Shown piece after piece: positions 6,679-11,860 of a DNA stretch of 11,860 nucleotides. The notes below the pieces were generated by a model. The model ran no database searches and was not told the origin of the DNA. It was given only the letters and a program-made list of their open reading frames with translations. The first letter of the stretch is position 1, and every line of letters begins with the position of its first letter. This DNA is from Paracoccaceae bacterium (lineage in GTDB: Bacteria > Pseudomonadota > Alphaproteobacteria > Rhodobacterales > Rhodobacteraceae). The DNA is taken from the NCBI GenBank assembly GCA_007120685.1, contig SKNG01000227.1, positions 1 through 11,860 of the forward strand. The letters run 5' to 3'. The translations under genes were made by a program, and so were the position numbers.

Positions 6679-6753
6679 GCTCCCGCGCGGGGGCGCCGGA
6701 TTGAAAATCCGGCACCGCCGCTTGGGCCGCGCGCCGCGCTGACGCGCGGCGCG
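6679..6753. repeat. Cluster of three inverted repeats between convergent genes
   Basis: Three hairpin-forming units lie in 75 bp. 6679-6694 is centred on CCCGCGCGGG, with one possible G-U pair in the stem. 6695-6713 is GCCGGATT-GAA-AATCCGGC, with 8-bp arms. 6730-6753 is CGCGCCGCGC-TGAC-GCGCGGCGCG, with 10-bp arms. None has a clear U tract on either strand. They lie 56-130 bp beyond the stop of the acyl-CoA dehydrogenase gene and may act in 3'-end formation or be REP-like elements. No gene is seen between 6586 and 6808. Confidence 0.55.
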
Positions 6754-6808
6754 GTCGCGCCTGGTGGTAAGGCCCTTGCCCTGCACCAGGCGGGCTTGGT
6801 GCCCGGCG

Positions 6809-8431
6809 TCAGAGCCTGTCCAGCACCGGTGCCGTGTCGATCCCTGCCATGGCCCCGGCGATCTGGCCGCGCGGACCGTCCAGCCGGCTGGCCAGCCACT
6901 GATCGGCCACCGGGCTGCGGTCCATCATCGCCGCGCCCGCCAGCAGCGTGGCGAGGCTTTCGGCAAACCAGCGCGCCTCGCCCTCGGTCGGCATCCCCGG
7001 CCAGCGGTCCCGATGCGCCGCCAGCGCCGCATCGAACCGCCCGTCCCGCCCGCGTGCCGCATCCAGCCGGGCTGCGAGTTGCGCCCCCGCCTCGGGCTCG
7101 CGCATCAGCGTGCGCAGGATATCGAGGCAGATCACGTTGCCCGAGCCTTCCCAGATCGAATTGAGCGGCGCCTCCCGGTAGAGCATCGGCAGCGGCGTGT
7201 CCTCGACATAGCCCATGCCGCCCAGGCACTCCATGCATTCATAGATCATCCCCGGCGCGCGCTTGTTGTTGAGAAACTTCGCCAGCGCCACCGAGAGCCG
7301 CGCATAGGGCCGCGCGCCCGGATCATCGAAGGCCCGCGCCACCTCCATCCCCAGAAGCAGCGCCGCCTCCGCCTCCAGCGCCAGATCGGCCAGCACGGCG
7401 CGCATCAGCGGCTGGTCGATCAGCCGGCGCTGAAAGGCGGTGCGGCCCCGCGCCCAGAACACCGCCTCACCCAGCGCCGCGCGCATCAGCCCGGCCGGGG
7501 CCAGCGCCGTGTCCAGCCGGGTGTGATGCACCATCTCGATGATGGTCTGCACGCCGCGCCCCTCTTCCCCCAGCCGGTGCGCAAACGTGTCGTGGTATTC
7601 GATCTCGGACGACGCATTGGCCTTGTTGCCCAGCTTGTCCTTCAGGCGCTGGATGTGGAAGGCGTTGCGCGTGCCATCCGGCAGCCAGCGCGGCACCAGA
7701 AAACAGGTCAGCCCGGCATCCGCCTGCGCCAGCGTCAGGAAACCGTCGCACATGGGCGCCGAGCAGAACCACTTGTGCCCGGTAAGGCGATAGACCCCCT
7801 CGCCCGTGCCGGGATCGGCCACCGCACGGGTGGCATTGGCGCGCACGTCGGACCCACCCTGCTTTTCGGTCATCGCCATGCCCATGGTGGCGCTCGCCTT
7901 CTGCGCCAGTGGCCGGGGCGCAGGGTCATAGGCGCGGGCGGTCAGCTTCGGGCGCCATTCAGCCGCAAGCGCGGGATCGGCGGCCAGCGCCGGCACGGCG
8001 GCATAGGTCATCGTCATCGGGCAGCAGACGCCGGGTTCTACCTGGCTGAACATGTACATGAAGGCCGCGTGTTTCGCATGGCTGCCGCCATCTTCCCAGG
8101 CACAGGCGGCATAACCCCTCTCCAGCCCCAGCGCCATCAGCCGGTGATAGCCGGGGTGGAAATGCACCTCGTCGATGCGCCGCCCGCCCCGGTCGAAGAG
8201 GCGCAATTCCGGCAGCCGGGTCTGGGCATCGCGCGCGGCCTCGCGCATCTCGGCACTGCCCAGCGCGGCACCGAGGCCGGCCAGATCGGCATCTTCGCCC
8301 GAGCAGGCGCGCAGCGCAGCATCCGATGCCCATAGGTCACGCGCCGCACCCTCGGGCGCGCCGGGCTGGTTGAACACCTCATGGGTGGCCAGCGCTGCAC
8401 GCGGCGCGGCATGGGTCAAGGCCTGGGTCAT
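6809..8431 (-). CDS. aidB: AidB-like acyl-CoA dehydrogenase family flavoprotein
   Basis: A 540-residue FAD protein of the acyl-CoA dehydrogenase superfamily. Its length matches E. coli AidB (about 540), well above ordinary acyl-CoA dehydrogenases (about 380-400). AidB-type stretches include MTEKQGGSDVRAN (187-199), YRLTGHKWFCSAPMCD (214-229), VPRWLPDGTRN (246-256), RLKDKLGNKANASSE (262-276) and YREAPLNSIWEGSGN (418-432), with Glu428 at the place of the catalytic base in this clade. The extra C-terminal region (about 440-540) fits the AidB domain that in E. coli contacts DNA. E. coli AidB is induced by alkylation damage and shows isovaleryl-CoA dehydrogenase activity; the in vivo substrate is unsettled, and some homologues may be plain acyl-CoA dehydrogenases. 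The start has GGGAGGA 7 nt upstream. No ada-like or other alkylation-response gene is in view, so the stress role is not supported by context. Confidence 0.92.
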   Translation of the reverse strand: MTQALTHAAPRAALATHEVFNQPGAPEGAARDLWASDAALRACSGEDADLAGLGAALGSAEMREAARDAQTRLPELRLFDRGGRRIDEVHFHPGYHRLMALGLERGYAACAWEDGGSHAKHAAFMYMFSQVEPGVCCPMTMTYAAVPALAADPALAAEWRPKLTARAYDPAPRPLAQKASATMGMAMTEKQGGSDVRANATRAVADPGTGEGVYRLTGHKWFCSAPMCDGFLTLAQADAGLTCFLVPRWLPDGTRNAFHIQRLKDKLGNKANASSEIEYHDTFAHRLGEEGRGVQTIIEMVHHTRLDTALAPAGLMRAALGEAVFWARGRTAFQRRLIDQPLMRAVLADLALEAEAALLLGMEVARAFDDPGARPYARLSVALAKFLNNKRAPGMIYECMECLGGMGYVEDTPLPMLYREAPLNSIWEGSGNVICLDILRTLMREPEAGAQLAARLDAARGRDGRFDAALAAHRDRWPGMPTEGEARWFAESLATLLAGAAMMDRSPVADQWLASRLDGPRGQIAGAMAGIDTAPVLDRL

Positions 8432-8520
8432 CGTTCAATCCTCCCGATTGTGGGGTCAAGCTTGGCCCCCGCAGCCCCGCCAGGCAAGCGTGACCCGGCG
8501 TTCTGCGTCGCGGCCCCGCA

Positions 8521-8534
8521 GACGGCATGCCGTC
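8521..8534. repeat. 14-bp perfect palindrome in the divergent region of aidB and ftsB
   Basis: GACGGCATGCCGTC is self-complementary. It lies 90 bp upstream of the aidB-like start and 90 bp upstream of the FtsB-like start, next to a minus-strand TTGACG that could be a -35 element. It may be an operator for one or both genes; no regulator is suggested by the sequence. Confidence 0.4.
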
Positions 8535-8623
8535 AAGACAACCGAGGGGGATTTTCCTGCGGCACCTACTGTGGCATGATGCCCGAAAGCGCCCGCAGAG
8601 GCATGACAGGCAAGAGAGCAGAG

Positions 8624-8920
8624 ATGCAGCGCAAGACACCCCGTTTCGGCCCGGTGATGTATTATGCCCTCGCCGGCACTTTCGGCACGTACCTGACCTT
8701 TGCCGCCGTGCAGGGTGAATACGGTCTGTTCAACCGCATCCAGATCGAGGCCGACACCGCGCTGCTGGTCGCCGAACGCGACCGACTGCAGCGCGACCTC
8801 GACGAGATAGAGAACCGCACCCGCCGGCTTTCGGACGATTTCGTCGATCTGGACCTGCTGGACCAGCAGGCACGCGCCGTTCTCGGCCTGATTCGCCCTG
8901 ACGAGATCGTCCTGCGCTGA
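8624..8920 (+). CDS. ftsB: FtsB/DivIC-family septum formation initiator
   Basis: A small bitopic division protein that, with FtsL and FtsQ, links early and late divisome parts and helps activate septal wall synthesis. The 98 residues hold a short cytoplasmic tail, a transmembrane helix at about 11-29 (VMYYALAGTFGTYLTFAAV), a charged coiled coil at about 38-70 (IQIEADTALLVAERDRLQRDLDEIENRTRRL), and a C-terminal LDLLDQQARAVLGLIRPDEIV stretch typical of the family. ATG at 8624 is preferred because it leaves the usual short cytoplasmic tail. In-frame ATGs at 8576, 8579 and 8603 have no better ribosome site, and GAGAG lies 5 nt before 8624. The gene stands 136 bp upstream of pdhA, an arrangement I recall as common in Rhodobacteraceae. 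The family is clear; ftsB is assigned by analogy. Confidence 0.88.
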   Translation: MQRKTPRFGPVMYYALAGTFGTYLTFAAVQGEYGLFNRIQIEADTALLVAERDRLQRDLDEIENRTRRLSDDFVDLDLLDQQARAVLGLIRPDEIVLR

Positions 8921-9002
8921 ACGCCAGCGCGCAAGGCTTTCGCCCATCCGCAGCGGCGGCCTTCTGCTGCGTCGAAAACCCCTCGCCTTTTTCGGCCGGC
9001 TG

Positions 9003-9031
9003 TTGTAGGCAATGGTTTAACACTAAACTAT
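9003..9031 (+). promoter_or_regulatory. AT-rich promoter/operator candidate for the pdh operon
   Basis: In a GC-rich setting this stretch is strikingly AT-rich. It contains the inverted repeat GTTTA-ACAC-TAAAC (9015-9028), 29 bp before the pdhA start. TTGTAG (9003-9008) could be a -35 with TAAACT or AACTAT (9024-9031) as -10, at spacings of 15 or 17, so the repeat would overlap the -10. A regulator bound there could control pdh transcription. The symmetry is direct; promoter assignment is weak. Confidence 0.35.
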
Positions 9032-9056
9032 CCCATCACGGCCAGGGAGGGCATCG

Positions 9057-10070
9057 ATGGCAACGCGTAAAACCTCCGCCAAGGCGGCCGACAGTTCCAC
9101 TGGCAAGGCCAATGTCTCGGCCGAGGATATGAAGACCTGGTATCGCCAGATGCTGCTGATCCGCCGGTTCGAGGAAAAGGCGGGCCAGCTTTACGGCATG
9201 GGGCTGATCGGCGGGTTCTGCCATCTCTACATCGGGCAGGAAGCCGTGGTCGTCGGCATGGAGGCCGCGGCAAAGGAGGGCGACAAGCACATCACCTCCT
9301 ACCGCGATCACGGGCATATGCTGGTGGCGGGCATGGACCCCAAGGGCGTGATGGCCGAACTGACGGGCCGTGAGGGCGGCTACTCCAAGGGCAAGGGCGG
9401 CTCGATGCACATGTTCAGCCGCGAGAAGCACTTCTACGGCGGGCACGGCATCGTCGGCGCGCAGGTGCCGCTGGGCGCGGGGCTGGCCTTTGCCGACCGC
9501 TACAAGGGCAATGACAACGTCACCTTCACCTATTTCGGCGACGGCGCCGCCAATCAGGGCCAGGTATACGAGGCCTATAACATGGCCAATCTGTGGAACC
9601 TGCCGGTGGTTTTCGTCATCGAGAACAACCAGTACGCCATGGGCACCTCCACCAAACGCTCATCCAAATCACCCAACCTGTGGGAAAGGGGGGCTGCCTA
9701 CGGGATCAAGGGCGAGATGGTGGACGGCATGGATGTGCTGGCGGTGAAGGCGGCGGCGGAAAAGGCGGTGGCGGCCTGCCGGGCGGGGGACGGCCCCTAT
9801 ATCCTGGAGGCGATGACCTATCGCTACCGCGGCCATTCGATGTCCGATCCGGCCAAGTATCGCACGCGGGAAGAGGTCCAGAAGATGCGCGAGGAACGCG
9901 ACGCCATCGAGCGCGTGCGCGAACTGCTTCTGACCGGCAAGCACGCCAGCGAGGATGACCTGAAGGCGATCGACAAGGACATCAAGGCGGTGGTGAACGA
10001 GGCCGCCGATTTCGCCCGCGAGAGCCCGGAGCCGGATGTGGCCGAGCTCTGGACCGACGTCTACGCCTGA
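9057..10070 (+). CDS. pdhA: Pyruvate dehydrogenase E1 component, alpha subunit
   Basis: With PdhB it forms the alpha2beta2 E1 enzyme, which decarboxylates pyruvate on thiamine diphosphate and reductively acetylates the lipoyl group of E2. The 337 residues match the short alphaproteobacterial E1-alpha. The thiamine diphosphate/Mg motif runs from GDGAANQG (161-168) to VIENN (187-191). Other conserved parts are YRDHGH (82-87), GKGGSMHMF (112-120), YGGHGIVGAQVPLGAG (127-142) and the RYRGHSMSDP loop (256-265), the region phosphorylated in mitochondrial E1. About 20 polar N-terminal residues precede the domain. ATG at 9057 has GGGAGG 6 nt upstream. pdhB follows after 13 nt, so the two are certainly one transcription unit. 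The homologous 2-oxoisovalerate E1-alpha is a possible confusion, but the E1-beta and E2 neighbours support pyruvate. Confidence 0.97.
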   Translation: MATRKTSAKAADSSTGKANVSAEDMKTWYRQMLLIRRFEEKAGQLYGMGLIGGFCHLYIGQEAVVVGMEAAAKEGDKHITSYRDHGHMLVAGMDPKGVMAELTGREGGYSKGKGGSMHMFSREKHFYGGHGIVGAQVPLGAGLAFADRYKGNDNVTFTYFGDGAANQGQVYEAYNMANLWNLPVVFVIENNQYAMGTSTKRSSKSPNLWERGAAYGIKGEMVDGMDVLAVKAAAEKAVAACRAGDGPYILEAMTYRYRGHSMSDPAKYRTREEVQKMREERDAIERVRELLLTGKHASEDDLKAIDKDIKAVVNEAADFARESPEPDVAELWTDVYA

Positions 10071-10083
10071 AGGGGGATCAGCC

Positions 10084-11472
10084 ATGGCGACCGAGATTCT
10101 GATGCCCGCGCTCTCCCCCACGATGGAGGAAGGGACGCTGGCCAAATGGCTGGTGAAGGAAGGCGACACGGTCGCCGCCGGCGACATCCTGGCCGAGATC
10201 GAGACCGACAAGGCGACGATGGAATTCGAAGCCGTCGAAGAGGGGACAATCGGCAAGATCCTGGTCGATGAAGGCAGCGAAGGGGTCAAGGTCAACACAC
10301 CCATCGCTGTCCTGCTGGAAGAGGGCGAAACGGCCGCCGATGCCCCCTCGGCCGGGGCGGCGACGGAGGCGCCCCGCGCCGACGCGGGCAACGAGGAGGC
10401 CCCGAAGCGGGCCGCCGAGGCGCCCGCCCCCCCGACACCCGCGCAACCCGCCGCCGCCAAGCCCGAACCCGACTGGCCCGAAGGCACGCCGCTCAAGTCC
10501 ATGACCGTCCGCGAGGCCCTGCGCGAGGCGATGGCCGAGGAAATGCGGCGCGACGACACCGTCTTCCTGATGGGCGAGGAGGTTGGCGAATATCAGGGCG
10601 CCTACAAGATCAGCCAGGGCCTGCTCGACGAATTCGGCGCCCGCCGCGTCGTCGACACCCCGATCTCGGAAATCGGCTTCACCGGCCTCGGCGTCGGCGC
10701 CGCCTGGGGGGGCCTGCGCCCCATCGTCGAGTTCATGACCTTCAACTTCTCCATGCAGGGGATCGATCATATCATCAATTCGGCGGCCAAGACGCTCTAC
10801 ATGTCCGGCGGCCAGTTGCCCTGCCCCATCGTCTTCCGCGGCGCCAATGGCGCGGCCGCCCGCGTTGCGGCCCAGCATTCGCAGTGCTTTGCGGCCTGGT
10901 ATTCGCATATTCCGGGGCTGAAGGTCGCCATGCCCTACTCGGCCTCCGACGCCAAGGGCCTTCTGAAATCCGCCATCCGGGACAACAACCCGGTGGTCTT
11001 TCTGGAAAACGAAATCCTCTACGGCCGCAGCTTCGACGTGCCCGATATCGACGATTTCACCGTCCCCTTCGGCAAGGCCCGGATCTGGCGCGAAGGGTCC
11101 GACGTGACCATTGTCAGCTTCGGCATCGGCATGACCTATGCGCTGGAGGCCGCTGAAAAGCTGGCCGAGATGGGGATCGAGGCAGAGGTCATCGACCTGC
11201 GCACCATCCGCCCCATGGACACGGCCACCGTCATCGCCTCGGTGCAGAAGACCAACCGCCTGGTCACGGTGGAAGAGGGCTTCCCCCAGAACTCGGTCGG
11301 CAGCCACCTCGCCTCGGTAGTGATGCGCGAGGCCTTCGACTGGCTCGATGCGCCGATCATCACGCTCGCGGGCAAGGACGTGCCGATGCCCTATGCCGCC
11401 AATCTGGAAAAGCTGGCGCTCGTGACCACCGACGAGGTGGTCGCCGCCGCCCGCCAGATCACCTATCGCTAA
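10084..11472 (+). CDS. pdhB: Pyruvate dehydrogenase E1 component, beta subunit with N-terminal lipoyl domain
   Basis: A 462-residue E1-beta about 130 residues longer than the plain form, because a biotinyl/lipoyl domain is fused at the N-terminus (1-80; lipoylated Lys43 predicted in ETDKATMEFE). An Ala/Pro/Glu-rich flexible linker (81-130) joins it to the E1-beta core (about 135-462). The core shows MGEEVGEYQGAYK (163-175), DTPISEIGFTGLGVGAA, FRGANGAAARVAAQHSQ and the C-terminal transketolase domain with IDLRTIRPMD and TVEEGF. A lipoyl domain on E1-beta is known in alphaproteobacteria such as Zymomonas and rhizobia, and it lets E1 carry a substrate arm like that of E2. ATG at 10084 has GGGGG 7 nt upstream. 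The lipoyl domain is nearly identical to that of the following pdhC. Confidence 0.97.
   Translation: MATEILMPALSPTMEEGTLAKWLVKEGDTVAAGDILAEIETDKATMEFEAVEEGTIGKILVDEGSEGVKVNTPIAVLLEEGETAADAPSAGAATEAPRADAGNEEAPKRAAEAPAPPTPAQPAAAKPEPDWPEGTPLKSMTVREALREAMAEEMRRDDTVFLMGEEVGEYQGAYKISQGLLDEFGARRVVDTPISEIGFTGLGVGAAWGGLRPIVEFMTFNFSMQGIDHIINSAAKTLYMSGGQLPCPIVFRGANGAAARVAAQHSQCFAAWYSHIPGLKVAMPYSASDAKGLLKSAIRDNNPVVFLENEILYGRSFDVPDIDDFTVPFGKARIWREGSDVTIVSFGIGMTYALEAAEKLAEMGIEAEVIDLRTIRPMDTATVIASVQKTNRLVTVEEGFPQNSVGSHLASVVMREAFDWLDAPIITLAGKDVPMPYAANLEKLALVTTDEVVAAARQITYR
10186..10229 (+). repeat. 44-bp direct repeat in the pdhB lipoyl domain (copy 1)
   Basis: This stretch around the lipoyl-lysine codon is identical base for base to 11590-11633 in pdhC, 1404 bp downstream. 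The wider lipoyl domains (82 residues) differ at only 7 positions. Confidence 0.9.
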
Positions 11473-11487
11473 GGGGAGGCAAAGCGC

Positions 11488-11860
11488 ATGCCCACGGAAA
11501 TCCTGATGCCCGCGCTGTCGCCCACGATGGAGGAAGGCACGCTCGCCAAATGGCTGGTCAAGGAGGGCGACAGCGTCGCCTCGGGCGATATCCTGGCCGA
11601 GATCGAGACCGACAAGGCGACGATGGAATTCGAGGCCGTCGACGAAGGCACCATCGGCAAGATCCTGATCCCCGAGGGCAGCGAAGGGGTCAAGGTCAAT
11701 ACCCCCATCGCCGTGCTGCTGGATGAGGGCGAGAACGCCGAGGATATCGACACCACCGGGGGGGGGGCGCCGGAGGCGTCCAAAGGCGCCGACGCGGGCG
11801 CCAAGGAGGCCCCGGCAGGGGCCGCCGCGGCGTCCGCCCCCTCTTCACCCGCCAAGCCCG
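11488..11860 (+). CDS. pdhC: Pyruvate dehydrogenase E2, dihydrolipoamide acetyltransferase (N-terminal part; runs off window)
   Basis: E2 forms the core of the complex and transfers the acetyl group from its lipoyl arm to CoA. Only the first 124 codons are in view: a lipoyl domain (1-80, Lys43 in ETDKATMEFE) and the start of an Ala/Gly/Pro-rich linker. The peripheral-subunit-binding and catalytic domains lie beyond the window. ATG at 11488 has GGGGAGG 8 nt upstream, and the gene starts 15 nt after the pdhB stop, completing a pdhABC operon. Assignment as E2 rests on operon order, since the visible part alone would also fit another lipoyl-domain protein. Confidence 0.92.
   Translation, partial: MPTEILMPALSPTMEEGTLAKWLVKEGDSVASGDILAEIETDKATMEFEAVDEGTIGKILIPEGSEGVKVNTPIAVLLDEGENAEDIDTTGGGAPEASKGADAGAKEAPAGAAAASAPSSPAKP
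11590..11633 (+). repeat. 44-bp direct repeat in the pdhC lipoyl domain (copy 2)
   Basis: Identical to 10186-10229 in pdhB. The two copies are in the same orientation and register relative to their start codons. Recombination between them would delete 1404 bp and fuse the pdhB lipoyl domain to the rest of pdhC. Confidence 0.9.

Noticed and set aside
6695..6713. Hairpin resembling a tRNA-Sec anticodon arm on the minus strand (TTCAA in the loop)
   Set aside because: The neighbouring sequence has no D arm, no GGTTCGA-type T arm and no matching acceptor stem, so this is not a tRNA.
6764..8335. A 523-codon plus-strand frame opposite the acyl-CoA dehydrogenase
   Set aside because: Shadow of the AidB-like gene; basic low-complexity composition and no family motif.
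8576..8623. Longer N-terminus for the FtsB-like protein from ATG 8576, 8579 or 8603
   Set aside because: None has a better ribosome site, and the extension would put extra polar residues before the membrane helix, unlike the short tail expected in this family.
9017..9031. Possible CtrA site (TTAA-N7-TTAA) upstream of pdhA
   Set aside because: The first half matches, but the second half reads CTAT, so only half the motif is present. The symmetric inverted repeat explains the sequence better.
1..11860. Search for mobile elements, CRISPR, phage genes or a defence or biosynthetic system
   Set aside because: No transposase, integrase, direct-repeat/spacer pattern, attachment-like repeat or unusual gene cluster was seen. 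Composition is even and all large genes but one belong to housekeeping families.

Overview
The window looks like core chromosome of an alphaproteobacterium of the Rhodobacteraceae/Rhodobacterales type. The evidence is high GC, a pyruvate dehydrogenase E1-beta carrying its own N-terminal lipoyl domain, a small FtsB/DivIC-like gene just upstream of pdhA, and the protein sequences themselves (IF3, PBP1A, AidB-like acyl-CoA dehydrogenase). The taxonomic call is an inference from recalled family features, not from a search.

Layout. Positions 1-3727 hold two minus-strand cell-wall genes: a Tat-exported AmiC-type N-acetylmuramoyl-L-alanine amidase followed by a class A penicillin-binding protein (PBP1A), whose C-terminal end runs off the window. 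Divergent from them is a plus-strand periplasmic DsbA/ScsC-like thiol oxidoreductase (3946-4713). It converges on infC (minus, 5052-5591), and the 338-bp gap between them holds two back-to-back perfect palindromes that probably form a bidirectional terminator. infC appears to start at AUA, a rare start codon of the kind used for IF3 autoregulation. Divergent from infC is an unrecognised membrane-anchored acidic protein with a (Glu-Pro)12 stalk (5777-6529), ending in a clear terminator. A hairpin-rich gap of about 280 bp separates it from a convergent AidB-like acyl-CoA dehydrogenase (minus, 6809-8431).

Positions 8624-11860 form a plus-strand cluster: an FtsB/DivIC-like septum protein, then pdhA, pdhB and the start of pdhC (E1-alpha, E1-beta and E2 of pyruvate dehydrogenase). 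The pdh genes are tightly spaced, each with a good ribosome binding site. pdhA is preceded by an AT-rich inverted repeat that could be an operator. pdhB and pdhC begin with nearly identical lipoyl domains.

The genes fall into three themes: peptidoglycan synthesis, remodelling and division (PBP1A, amidase, FtsB); central carbon entry into the TCA cycle (PDH); and single housekeeping or stress genes (infC, DsbA-like, AidB-like). I found no phage, transposon, CRISPR, tRNA, rRNA or defence system, and nothing that amounts to a new multi-gene system. The points most worth a second look are the AUA start and operator-like promoter of infC, the EP-stalk protein, the structured intergenic regions, and the duplicated lipoyl domain.
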